Assembly (NCBI GenBank): GCA_903825695.1
Contig: CAIKBP010000009.1
Coordinates: 1-17,993, forward strand
From: an uncultured Verrucomicrobiota bacterium
Lineage (GTDB): Bacteria; Verrucomicrobiota; Verrucomicrobiia; Palsa-1439
Direction: 5' to 3'
Length of the DNA stretch: 17,993 nucleotides
Shown: positions 1 through 6,943 of the stretch, piece by piece
How the letters are laid out: each line of letters opens with the position of its first letter
Numbering within the stretch: the stretch's first letter is position 1
Notes under the pieces: generated by a model
The model's input: only the letters and a program-made list of their open reading frames with translations
Databases searched by the model: none
What the model was told of the DNA's origin: nothing
Position numbers and translations under genes: made by a program

Positions 1-1130
1 AGTTCGCGGATATCGCCGAGCACGGCGATCTTGCGACCGGCGCACGGTGTCTCCCGCATCATCTCCAGCGCCGCGCACATTGACGGCAGGTTGGCGTTGT
101 AGCAATCGTTGACGAACCGGATGCGCCCGACCGTAATCTGTTCCATTCGCATCGGCGGAAACTCGACACTCTCCAGCCCAAGCCGAATCTCGTCGAGATC
201 CATGCCCATGCCGTAGCCGACTGCGGCGGCTTGCAGCGCATTGTAAATCTGGTGACGGCCGAGCGTCCGCAGCCGCACGATCACGTCCTCGGGTTTCTTG
301 GCGACGTTCAGGCGAAACTTGATGGCTGCGCCGCCTTCGGCATACTCAATCTTGACGTTGCTGGCGCGGATGTCGGCAAAGTTTTCAATACCCGTCGTTA
401 TGACTGTGGCGCGCGTCCGTGCGCGAAGATCGGCGCACCATTTGTCGTCGGCGTTGAGCACCGCCAGTCCATCGCCGTTGTTTGGCAAGACCTCCAGCAG
501 CGCGCCTTTTTCCTTCGCGACCCCGGCCTCGTCGCCGAGAAACTCGACGTGCGCGAGACCGATGTTGGTGATGACGCCGACATCCGGCCGTGCCAACGCT
601 GCCAGTTGCGCGATCTCGCCGGGATGATTCGTGCCCAGTTCAAGTACGCCAAACTGATGTTCGGGCTTGATCTCGAGCAGGCTAAGCGGCAACCCGATGT
701 GGTTGTTACGGTTGCCCTTGGTTTTTTCAACGTGGAAATGCTCGTCGAGCACGGCTGCGATCATCTGTTTGGTTGTTGTCTTGCCACTGGATCCCGTTAC
801 GGCAATAATGCGGGTTCTAGGAAGCATCGTGCGGCGGTAGTTCGTTGCGAGTTTGTGCAACGCGGTGAGGGTGTCTTGCACTTGGAGAAGCGCCAAGGCA
901 CTAGGCGAATGCATTGCACAGGTAGGATCCGATACCACCGCCGCCGATGCCCCCCGTTGGGCCGCATCCACGACGAATTGATGACCATCAAACCGCGAAC
1001 CGCGTAGCGCCACAAAACAGGCCCCGCGCGTCAGCGATCGCGAATCGATGCTGATCTGCTCGACCGGCTTCTGCGGGTCGCCCCGCAACAAGTTGGCCTC
1101 ACACAGTTGAGCGAGTTCCGTTAGTCGCAT
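1..1130 (-). CDS. murF: UDP-N-acetylmuramoyl-tripeptide--D-alanyl-D-alanine ligase MurF (3' part cut by window edge)
   Basis: This cytoplasmic ATP-dependent ligase adds D-Ala-D-Ala to UDP-MurNAc-tripeptide, the last soluble step of peptidoglycan precursor synthesis. Reading the minus strand from the ATG at 1130-1128 gives an open frame of 376 complete codons to the left edge; the C-terminal ligase domain is incomplete. The N-terminal substrate domain has the IDSRSLTRGACFVALRG stretch near residue 28. The ATP P-loop VTGSSGKTTT is at 111-120, followed by NNHIGLPLSLL, a LELGTNHPGEI motif near 164 and TNIGLAHVEFLG near 188. The usual YNANP motif reads YNANLPSM (about 344-351). The start overlaps the murE stop by one base (TAATG), which indicates translational coupling. 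The identity is firm from the motifs and from its position after murE. Confidence 0.95.
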   Translation of the reverse strand, partial: MRLTELAQLCEANLLRGDPQKPVEQISIDSRSLTRGACFVALRGSRFDGHQFVVDAAQRGASAAVVSDPTCAMHSPSALALLQVQDTLTALHKLATNYRRTMLPRTRIIAVTGSSGKTTTKQMIAAVLDEHFHVEKTKGNRNNHIGLPLSLLEIKPEHQFGVLELGTNHPGEIAQLAALARPDVGVITNIGLAHVEFLGDEAGVAKEKGALLEVLPNNGDGLAVLNADDKWCADLRARTRATVITTGIENFADIRASNVKIEYAEGGAAIKFRLNVAKKPEDVIVRLRTLGRHQIYNALQAAAVGYGMGMDLDEIRLGLESVEFPPMRMEQITVGRIRFVNDCYNANLPSMCAALEMMRETPCAGRKIAVLGDIRE

Positions 1131-2620
1131 TACAAACATCTCCTGTTTCCAAACCGGTTGAAATACTCCCAGATGACCTGCCGGTCACTGAACGGCACGA
1201 CCGTGTCGGCAAATTCCTGATAACACTCGTGGCCCTTGCCTGCCACGAGCACAGCGTCGCCCGGCCGCGCAATGTCGAGCGCCCGCTCGATCGCCTCCCG
1301 CCGCTCCTCGATGATCTGATAATTTCCGCACGCAGTGGCCGGAAAACCCAGCTCGATATGGCTTAGGATTTCGCGCGGGTCCTCCGTGCGCGGATTGTCG
1401 TTCGTAATAATCGAAAAGTCCGCCAGCTCACACGCGACGTGGCCCATCGGCAGCCGCTTGCTCTTGTCTCGGTCCCCACCGCAGCCAAAAACAAGGATCA
1501 GTCGGCCCCTTGTCAACTCGCCAACCGTCATCAGCGCGTTGCGGAGTGCATCCGGCGTGTGCGCATAGTCCACATAGACCTGAAACGTCTGGCCGGATGC
1601 GATCATCTCCAAACGGCCGGGCACGGGGTGCATCTGCGACAACGCATTCGCGATCGTGTCGAGATCTAGTCCCAACACCAAGCCCGCGCCGAGCGCCGCG
1701 AGCGCGTTGTATACGTTGTACCGGCCAATGAGAGGCAGCGTAATCGGGATTTCTCCCGCCGGCGTGCGCGCCAGGAAACAGGTCTCGTCGTTCGAAACAC
1801 AAACATCATGGGCGCGGATCATCGCGTTGTTCAGAACGCCGTAGGTGAGTACGGCGTCGTCCCCACCCAAACGCTCGATGATCCGTCGCCCATAATCGCT
1901 GTCCACGTTCACCACGGCGCTGCCAGTTTTGCGGATCTTGCCGAGCGACGTGAATAGTTTTAACTTCGCCTCGAAATAATGTTCCATCGTGTGATGGTAA
2001 TCGAGGTGGTCCTGAGTCAGGTTTGTGAAAACAGCCACGTCGAAATCGACGCCGGCCACGCGTTGTTGATCCAGCGCGTGCGAGCTGACCTCCATCGCCA
2101 CGCCACCACAACCTGCGCGCACCATCTGGTGCATCATGTTCTGGATCTCGACTGACTCTGGCGTGGTGCGCGATGCGGGAATGACGCGCTGTCCAATCTC
2201 GTATTGCACCGTACCGAGCAGCCCAGTCGGAACGCCCGCTAGCTCCATCAGCCTCTTCACCATGAACGCCGTCGTGGTCTTACCGTTGGTGCCTGTTATG
2301 CCAACGACCTTTAATTGCTGGGACGGATGGTGGAAGAATTCCGCCGCCGCCAGCGCCATCGTGCGGCGCGTGTCTCCAACCTTGATGCGGGTCACGCGCG
2401 GGCTGAGGCCCGCGTCGCGCTCCAGCATCACCGCCGCCGCGCCGCGGTCGATCGCCGCTTCGACGAACGTGTGTCCGTCGGTGCGCTCGCCCCGCACGGC
2501 AACAAACAGGTTCCCGGGCATGACGCGCCGCGAATCATACGTGATGCCTGTGATTTCCTGCTCCTGTGGGCCCTCCACAATCATCGGCTCCACGGTTTTG
2601 AGCATCTCGGTAAGTTTCAT
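1130..2620 (-). CDS. murE: UDP-N-acetylmuramoyl-L-alanyl-D-glutamate--2,6-diaminopimelate ligase MurE
   Basis: The enzyme adds the third stem-peptide residue to UDP-MurNAc-L-Ala-D-Glu in the cytoplasm. The protein is 496 aa, the usual family length. The N-terminal domain has the ITYDSRRVMPGNLFVAVRG signature near 25-44. The P-loop GITGTNGKT is at 108-116, the EVSSHALDQQRV segment at 177-188 and TNLTQDHLDYH near 199-209. Lys219, in FEAKLKLF, matches the carbamylated lysine. The motif DNPRTE at 408-413 is the version that selects meso-diaminopimelate rather than lysine, and GKGHE follows at 461-465. It starts 2 bp after the ftsI stop and overlaps murF by one base, so it sits in one transcript with both. 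The third residue of the stem peptide is therefore predicted to be meso-DAP. Confidence 0.97.
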   Translation of the reverse strand: MKLTEMLKTVEPMIVEGPQEQEITGITYDSRRVMPGNLFVAVRGERTDGHTFVEAAIDRGAAAVMLERDAGLSPRVTRIKVGDTRRTMALAAAEFFHHPSQQLKVVGITGTNGKTTTAFMVKRLMELAGVPTGLLGTVQYEIGQRVIPASRTTPESVEIQNMMHQMVRAGCGGVAMEVSSHALDQQRVAGVDFDVAVFTNLTQDHLDYHHTMEHYFEAKLKLFTSLGKIRKTGSAVVNVDSDYGRRIIERLGGDDAVLTYGVLNNAMIRAHDVCVSNDETCFLARTPAGEIPITLPLIGRYNVYNALAALGAGLVLGLDLDTIANALSQMHPVPGRLEMIASGQTFQVYVDYAHTPDALRNALMTVGELTRGRLILVFGCGGDRDKSKRLPMGHVACELADFSIITNDNPRTEDPREILSHIELGFPATACGNYQIIEERREAIERALDIARPGDAVLVAGKGHECYQEFADTVVPFSDRQVIWEYFNRFGNRRCL

Positions 2621-2622
2621 AG

Positions 2623-4344
2623 CTATGCCACTTTCTCTTTTTTGTCTGAATCTGGTTTTTGCTGTGGCGGGATGCCAAGGTACTGGGTCACCTTTTCCGC
2701 GACCGCGCGGAAAACCGGCCCCGCTACCGACCCGCCGTAGTACGCGCCGCCAGCAGGATCATCCAACGACACATAAATTGAGATTTCCGGATCGTTCGCC
2801 GGTAGATATCCGACAAACGACGAGTAGTATTTCTCCACATACTGACCGCCCTCCAGTTTCTGCGCCGTGCCCGTCTTGCCTGCCACGTCGTAATGCGGCA
2901 CGGCAGCCCTTGGAGCGGTGCCAATGGGACTCGGCACATTCCGCAACGCCGTCGTCATCAATGCGGTTGCCTGCGGTGTGATGGGCTGGCCCATTAGTTG
3001 CGGCGTGTAACGCATCACTGGCGTGCCATTTTCGTCGAGCACGCTTTTCACGATCATCGGTTTCATCAACCGTCCGCCGTTGGCTACTGCGTTCATTGCC
3101 ATTAGCATTTGGATCGGCGTCACCGAAACCTCGTGCCCCATCGGAATGCGCGATATCGACAATTTGTTCCATTTCGACAGTGGATGCACTATGCCCGATA
3201 CCTCGCCCAAGAGCGCGATGCCGGTTTTGCACCCGAACCCGAACTTGCGCATGGCGTCGTACACCCGTGCTGGCCCCATGCGCTCCACGGCGATCTTCGC
3301 CGCGCCGATGTTGCTGGAGTGGAACAGAATTTCCTCAACGCTCAGCACGCCGTACGGATGTGCGTCGTGCAACAGCCGCCCGCCGTACAACCACACGCCG
3401 TTCTCGCAATTGAATCGATCTTCCAGCCGCACCAATCCTTCACAGAGCGCGTAGGAGATTGTCACAATCTTGAACGTCGAGCCTGGCTCAGCCACGTCGC
3501 TGATGCAGCGGTTGCGGCGCGCGTCGGCAGACGCATCACCCGCCTTGTTCGCGTCGAAGGTCGGCCTGCAACCCATTGCAAGGATTTCACCCGTCTTTGG
3601 CCGCGACACGATGATCACTGCCGCCTGCGGCCTGTACGTCACCATGGCTTTCTCGAGTTCCACTTCCGCAATGTGTTGGATGACCTGGTCAATCGTCAGC
3701 ACCACGGTGAACCCGTCGCGCGGCGCGAGATCCTCGATACGCGAGGCGCGGATCTCTTTGCCTCTGCGGTCGCGCTCTATTACTTCGTAACCAGCCTGTC
3801 CCTGCAGGAACGTCTCCATAGATGCTTCAACGCCTTGCACGCCTTTGTGCTGAGCGTCCACGAACCCAAGAACGTGGCTGGCCAACTCGCCGTTTGGATA
3901 CGAACGCACGAACTGGTCTTCGAATCCGATCCCCTTAAATTTCAAGGCCCGCACTTGCTGGACCGTGTCATCATTGAGCTTTTGCTTGAGCCGCACGTAG
4001 TGCCCCGGGCCGGCAAGCTTCGCAGTCAGCGCCGCCTCGTCCGTCTGCAACAACGGCGCGAGTGCATGCGCCATCGCCACCGCCTGTGAACACGTAATGC
4101 TGGGATCCGCGAATAGGAGGCGAACAGAAAGACTGTTGGCCAACAGGTTGCCGTTGGCATCGAGAATTTCACCGCGCCGGCCCTGTCGGTGCACGACCTG
4201 CTCGCTGTTGGCAAGAGCTTGCGCCAGCAGGTTCTTGTGTTCGAGCACGTGCAACTCAAACAAACGAAACGCCAACCCCAAAAACGCCAATCCAACGATG
4301 CCGACCACGATCAACACCCGTGCGTTTTGCCGCCGTTCGGTCAT
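2623..4344 (-). CDS. ftsI: Septal peptidoglycan transpeptidase FtsI (class B penicillin-binding protein)
   Basis: This is a D,D-transpeptidase that cross-links septal peptidoglycan; it is anchored in the inner membrane with its catalytic domain outside. I place the start at 4344, giving 573 aa, because that ATG overlaps the ftsL stop as ATGA; the frame stays open about 63 codons upstream without a plausible protein start. A short basic N-terminus (MTERRQNAR) is followed by one membrane helix at about 10-30. The PBP dimer domain (about 50-210) leads to the transpeptidase domain with all three penicillin-binding motifs: STFK at 289-292 (Ser289 nucleophile), SSN at 343-345 and KTG at 490-492. 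There is no PASTA domain; the C-terminus is a short Lys/Asp-rich tail. In the dcw context between ftsL and murE, FtsI is favoured over a SpoVD-type or elongation PBP2. Confidence 0.95.
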   Translation of the reverse strand: MTERRQNARVLIVVGIVGLAFLGLAFRLFELHVLEHKNLLAQALANSEQVVHRQGRRGEILDANGNLLANSLSVRLLFADPSITCSQAVAMAHALAPLLQTDEAALTAKLAGPGHYVRLKQKLNDDTVQQVRALKFKGIGFEDQFVRSYPNGELASHVLGFVDAQHKGVQGVEASMETFLQGQAGYEVIERDRRGKEIRASRIEDLAPRDGFTVVLTIDQVIQHIAEVELEKAMVTYRPQAAVIIVSRPKTGEILAMGCRPTFDANKAGDASADARRNRCISDVAEPGSTFKIVTISYALCEGLVRLEDRFNCENGVWLYGGRLLHDAHPYGVLSVEEILFHSSNIGAAKIAVERMGPARVYDAMRKFGFGCKTGIALLGEVSGIVHPLSKWNKLSISRIPMGHEVSVTPIQMLMAMNAVANGGRLMKPMIVKSVLDENGTPVMRYTPQLMGQPITPQATALMTTALRNVPSPIGTAPRAAVPHYDVAGKTGTAQKLEGGQYVEKYYSSFVGYLPANDPEISIYVSLDDPAGGAYYGGSVAGPVFRAVAEKVTQYLGIPPQQKPDSDKKEKVA

Positions 4345-4769
4345 CGGCGCACCATCTCTTTCGGTTGCGACTTCTTTGCTCTCGCCGCCGTTGGCGCCTT
4401 CATCTTGGTCGCAGTCGCCTGCACAGGGTCGGTTGACTTCACAATCTGCGCGTCCCACTCGGAGCCAGGCTCGTAGACGCGAACTACCTGTGTGTCCTTC
4501 GGCGCGACCAAACCAAGGTTGTATTGCTGGCATCGCTGCTCGAGCACGGCAGGCGACTTCAACTGGGCCAGCTGTGCGGCAAGCATTGTGTTGCGTTTCT
4601 CCACCGCTGCCAGCGTAGCCTCGCGCTTCCCGACCTCGTCGCCGAGCCGGTTAATACGGTTCTTCCCATACACGTAAAGAAGACCGAACGTGGCGACACA
4701 CATGCAGCCGATCAGCGACCTGGCAACTGTCCCCAGACGCAGCGGCTCGCGTTTTCTATTCTGCTTCAT
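4341..4769 (-). CDS. ftsL: FtsL-like bitopic cell-division protein
   Basis: This is a small inner-membrane protein that in other bacteria links FtsB/FtsQ and activates FtsWI at the septum. The chosen ATG at 4769 gives 142 aa. It has a basic cytoplasmic leader (MKQNRKREPLRLG), one membrane helix at about residues 15-35, then a heptad-like coiled coil rich in Leu, Glu and Gln (about 40-80, with the segment RNTMLAAQLAQLKSP). This ends in a QQYNLGLVAPKDTQVVRV segment typical of FtsL/septum-initiator proteins, followed by a basic Ala/Lys tail. FtsL sequences diverge strongly, so the call rests on topology and on position between rsmH and ftsI. It overlaps ftsI by 4 bp. The frame is open further upstream through TTG/GTG codons, but this would read through a hairpin leader, so the shorter start is preferred. 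Confidence 0.85.
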   Translation of the reverse strand: MKQNRKREPLRLGTVARSLIGCMCVATFGLLYVYGKNRINRLGDEVGKREATLAAVEKRNTMLAAQLAQLKSPAVLEQRCQQYNLGLVAPKDTQVVRVYEPGSEWDAQIVKSTDPVQATATKMKAPTAARAKKSQPKEMVRR

Positions 4770-4782
4770 GCACCCGAATTCC

Positions 4783-4807
4783 GGGGCAGTCTCCTTGGCA
4801 CTGCCCC
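4783..4807 (-). promoter_or_regulatory. Perfect 8-bp stem-loop with Shine-Dalgarno-like loop upstream of ftsL
   Basis: On the minus strand the arms GGGGCAGT and ACTGCCCC pair perfectly across a 9-nt loop (GCCAAGGAG) that contains AAGGAG. The AAGGAG lies 21 nt from the chosen ftsL ATG, further than usual, and no other good ribosome binding site is visible. A 10-bp palindrome (GGGGATCCCC) sits directly upstream at 4809-4818. The structure is seen directly; a role in controlling ftsL translation is inference. Confidence 0.45.
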
Positions 4808-4856
4808 TGGGGATCCCCACCCCCAAATCATAACTTCAAACCTGAGATCTCGTTTT

Positions 4857-5786
4857 TCAGATCCTCTCGGCCACCCGCAGTTTTGCGCTCCGCGCCCGCG
4901 GATTGGCCATGACCTCTTCTGCCGACGGCACAATCGGTTTGCGCGTTACAACGCGCACCACCTCGCGCCGGCCGCACCTGCACTCCGACAAACCCGTCGG
5001 ACAAACACAACCTGCGCTTTGCTCCCGAAAAAACATCTTTACGATCCGGTCTTCAAGCGAGTGGAACGAAATCACCGCCATCCGCCCGCCCGACCGCAAC
5101 ACACGCAGCGCCGCCGTCAAACCGGCGGGAAGCGATTCCAGTTCGCGGTTAACCGCGATGCGCAACGCCTGAAACACCCGTGTCGCGGGATGTATCTTGC
5201 CGCGTTTCGGTCCCAGCACGCGCCCGACCAGCCGCACCAAGTCGGCCGTCGTGGCAAATTGGCCTCCAGAGTTGCGTTCGCGAACGACAGCCCGGGCAAT
5301 CGCACGTGCGCGCCGTTCCTCACCATATGCAAAGAAGATGCGGGTGAGTTCTGTTTCGGAGGCCGACAGAAGAACGTCGTGGGCTGTGATTGGGCCTTGA
5401 CGATCCATCCGCATGTCCAGCGGGCCAGGACGAAGGAAACTAAACCCCCGCGTCGGTTCGTCAAATTGGCGCGTGCTCGCACCCAAGTCGAACAGGACAC
5501 CGTCCACCGCTGACACACCCAAGCTCATCAACACTCGCTCCAAATCTGCAAAGTTCGCGCGGACCAAGTGCACGCGCCCTTCGAACTCGCCCAGCCGGTC
5601 CCGCGCTTGCAGGATGGCTTCATCATCCCAATCCAGTCCAATCAAACGTCCATCAGGGCCGCTCGCGCTCAATAATGCCGCCGCATGCCCTCCGCCTCCG
5701 ACCGTACAGTCTACGTACAACCCGCCACGTCGGGGCTGCAATTGTTCCACGACCTCACGGAGGAAGACTGGTGTGTGGTAGGTCAT
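4857..5786 (-). CDS. rsmH: 16S rRNA (cytosine(1402)-N4)-methyltransferase RsmH (MraW)
   Basis: This S-adenosylmethionine-dependent enzyme N4-methylates C1402 of 16S rRNA in the ribosomal P site. The 309-aa length fits the family. It opens with MTYHTPVFLREVVEQL, a close match to the family start, which decides the ATG at 5786. The SAM-binding loop VDCTVGGGGHA is at 25-35. A DLGAST...RGFSF...PLDMRMD block follows near 120-157, then the late SFHSLEDRIVK motif and the CVCPTGLSECRCG cysteine segment, ending in RSAKLRVAERI. There is no strong ribosome binding site before this ATG. The gene is the usual partner of mraZ at the head of dcw clusters; here a small unknown gene and 146 bp of non-coding DNA separate the two. 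Confidence 0.97.
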   Translation of the reverse strand: MTYHTPVFLREVVEQLQPRRGGLYVDCTVGGGGHAAALLSASGPDGRLIGLDWDDEAILQARDRLGEFEGRVHLVRANFADLERVLMSLGVSAVDGVLFDLGASTRQFDEPTRGFSFLRPGPLDMRMDRQGPITAHDVLLSASETELTRIFFAYGEERRARAIARAVVRERNSGGQFATTADLVRLVGRVLGPKRGKIHPATRVFQALRIAVNRELESLPAGLTAALRVLRSGGRMAVISFHSLEDRIVKMFFREQSAGCVCPTGLSECRCGRREVVRVVTRKPIVPSAEEVMANPRARSAKLRVAERI

Positions 5787-5932
5787 GAAAAGATCGCGTC
5801 GGTAATAAACCGGTTAAGGTCGAACCAACTCGCTCCTTCTCAAACTCACTCGCACACCTTTAGAAATCCCCCCACAATTCAAACAGCAATACGTCCCGTC
5901 ACTCTATGGCGCGCCAAGTCGACATCTGGAAA
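5787..5932. other. Non-coding spacer upstream of rsmH
   Basis: This 146-bp stretch is more AT-rich than its surroundings. On the minus strand it holds an AGAAGGAG element near 5836-5843, but the only nearby start (TTG) runs into a stop after four codons. An AACCGGTT palindrome lies near 5811-5818. I see no convincing promoter, terminator or RNA gene. Confidence 0.4.
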
Positions 5933-6295
5933 TCACGACCGCGCCATGCGCCCACTGCCTGCTGTGCGTCCAATCAAAAAACCAAGTCCAACCTGCAACC
6001 ACGGACGGTCCACCGTCGTGTTGCGCTTCACGTTTTCCGTGGCGTAGTTGACGGATGGATCAATCACATCGGTCGCCATCTCGGGCAGCGCACCATCATG
6101 GCTAACCAGTAACGTCGCGCCGCCGGTCCCCGGGTGGTGCGTGGTTTTGGCGCAGGTTGGTTGTGTCAATGCCTTCCGATTCAACGGCGCAAACGCGCTG
6201 CCCTTCGGCAACCGAAACTCGCGGGATGCGCCACTCAAACCCGTCACGCTACGGTTCATACTCAACAAACTTCCGATACCGTCGTCCCGTCTCAT
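5933..6295 (-). CDS. Small hypothetical protein between mraZ and rsmH
   Basis: I do not recognise this 120-aa protein. Its ATG lies 8 bp after the mraZ stop on the same strand, so it would be translated from the dcw transcript. By hand count about 82 of 120 codons end in G or C, fitting a coding frame. The N-terminal half is basic and rich in Ser, Gly and Thr. The C-terminus has a short hydrophobic segment (WLQVGLGFLIG, about 99-109) preceded by DRP and followed by RTAGSGRMARS. This loosely recalls the PW...GxxxGxxxG tail of the DUF883/ElaB-YqjD membrane-anchored proteins, but the coiled coil of that family is missing. The ribosome binding site is weak (CTGAGAC). It might be a lineage-specific accessory division protein or a spurious frame. 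Confidence 0.45.
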   Translation of the reverse strand: MRRDDGIGSLLSMNRSVTGLSGASREFRLPKGSAFAPLNRKALTQPTCAKTTHHPGTGGATLLVSHDGALPEMATDVIDPSVNYATENVKRNTTVDRPWLQVGLGFLIGRTAGSGRMARS

Positions 6296-6303
6296 GTCTC
6301 AGT

Positions 6304-6756
6304 TCACAATCCCAGTTGCTTTGCGGCCTCAGCGAAGTTCTGCGTCGCGTTCTGCTCGTTCTCCGCCAGGCGTGCGCGCGACCAAATCTCAAATTTGTTC
6401 AATACGCCGACCAACACGGCTTCATCGTCGATCCCTGCGTGGCGCAGTAATTCTTCCGTTAATGTAATTCGGCCCTGCTTGTCGCAAGGTGTAGCGTGCG
6501 CTCTTGCGGCGATCAAGCGGAGTACATCTCGCCGCCCGTATTCGCCGATCGAAATATCGTCAGCGCGATCCAGCATCTTGGTCATGGCCGACTCCGGCAA
6601 CACGACCAGATGGTTCTTTGGATCTGGCAACACGTAGAACTCCTGCGCTCCACGCGCCGCTGCTCGCCATTTTGCCGGGATGGCCACGCGATTCTTTTCA
6701 TCCACCGCGTGGTGAAACGTCCCGACGAATACCGTCCTATTTGATACTTTTTTCAT
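6304..6756 (-). CDS. mraZ: Transcriptional regulator MraZ
   Basis: This DNA-binding protein is the first gene of the dcw cluster and represses its own operon in Escherichia coli. The protein is 150 aa with the two expected SpoVT/AbrB-like half-domains. The first has FVGTFHHAVDEKNRVAIPAKW at about 10-30, and the second has CDKQGRITLTEELLRHAGI at about 91-109. The conserved D-x-x-x-R pairs (DEKNR at 19-23, DKQGR at 92-96) are both present, so DNA binding should be intact. The start at 6756 is supported by a near-perfect Shine-Dalgarno (AAGGAGGT, 6768-6775). The promoter directly upstream carries five MraZ-type boxes, so autoregulation is very likely. Confidence 0.97.
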   Translation of the reverse strand: MKKVSNRTVFVGTFHHAVDEKNRVAIPAKWRAAARGAQEFYVLPDPKNHLVVLPESAMTKMLDRADDISIGEYGRRDVLRLIAARAHATPCDKQGRITLTEELLRHAGIDDEAVLVGVLNKFEIWSRARLAENEQNATQNFAEAAKQLGL

Positions 6757-6767
6757 GGGGTTGTGGT

Positions 6768-6775
6768 ACCTCCTT
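6768..6775 (-). promoter_or_regulatory. Strong ribosome binding site of mraZ
   Basis: AAGGAGGT on the minus strand, about 11 nt before the mraZ ATG, is the best Shine-Dalgarno match of the window. Flanking GTGGT and ACCAC arms could place it in the loop of a 5-bp hairpin. Confidence 0.75.
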
Positions 6776-6778
6776 GAT

Positions 6779-6823
6779 AACCACTATTCCCCAGAACGCC
6801 CCATAATTAACCACAAGCTCCCA
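6779..6823 (-). promoter_or_regulatory. MraZ operator: five TGG(G/T)N boxes at exact 10-bp spacing
   Basis: Reading the minus strand downward from 6823, the boxes are TGGGA (6823-6819), TGGTT (6813-6809), TGGGG (6803-6799), TGGGG (6793-6789) and TGGTT (6783-6779). Each is separated from the next by exactly 5 nt. E. coli MraZ is known to bind TGGGN direct repeats separated by 5 nt upstream of mraZ. The first two boxes fall between or overlap the -35 and -10 elements, and the others cover the start site and leader, so bound MraZ should block transcription. Confidence 0.88.
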
Positions 6824-6833
6824 AAGCTGTCAA
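6804..6833 (-). promoter_or_regulatory. Sigma-70-type promoter of the dcw cluster
   Basis: A consensus -35 hexamer TTGACA lies at 6833-6828. With a 17-bp spacer the -10 would be TTAATT (6810-6805), or with 18 bp TAATTA (6809-6804); both are only fair matches to TATAAT. AT-rich sequence upstream could act as an UP element. The predicted transcript begins about 40 nt before the mraZ ATG. Confidence 0.7.
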
Positions 6834-6882
6834 CAACTATTATTCGGAAATACTAGAAATCTTGGAGAAACCTTATTTTGCC

Positions 6883-6904
6883 AAAAAGCTCAGGTAGGTC
6901 TGAA
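6883..6904 (-). terminator. Possible weak intrinsic terminator after metG
   Basis: On the minus strand TTCAG and CTGAG can pair (one G-T wobble) around a 6-nt loop, followed by G, C and five T residues. The stem is short, so this is a weak candidate. It sits between the metG stop and the dcw promoter, where a terminator would be expected. Confidence 0.3.
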
Positions 6905-6917
6905 TCCGAACGCCTTG

Positions 6918-6932
6918 CCCCACCCCACCCCA
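6918..6932. repeat. Three tandem CCCCA (TGGGG) pentamers
   Basis: CCCCA is repeated three times without a gap on the plus strand, just past the metG stop. The minus strand thus has three G4 runs separated by single T residues. These resemble MraZ boxes in sequence but are one base out of register with the operator and about 95 bp further upstream. Confidence 0.5.
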
Positions 6933-6943
6933 CGCTCTCTCCG

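Noticed and set aside
231..1007. Long plus-strand open frame (258 codons)
   Set aside because: It lies wholly antisense to murF, whose motifs are unmistakable; the product is low-quality and matches no family style.
3109..4089. Plus-strand open frame of 326 codons
   Set aside because: It is antisense to ftsI, which has all three penicillin-binding motifs in the opposite strand; a GC-rich shadow frame.
4344..4533. 63-codon N-terminal extension of ftsI
   Set aside because: It lies inside ftsL in another frame; the ATGA overlap and the basic leader plus membrane helix mark the internal start.
4524..5513. Plus-strand open frame of 329 codons
   Set aside because: It runs antisense across both ftsL and rsmH and would span their intergenic hairpin; no recognisable domain.
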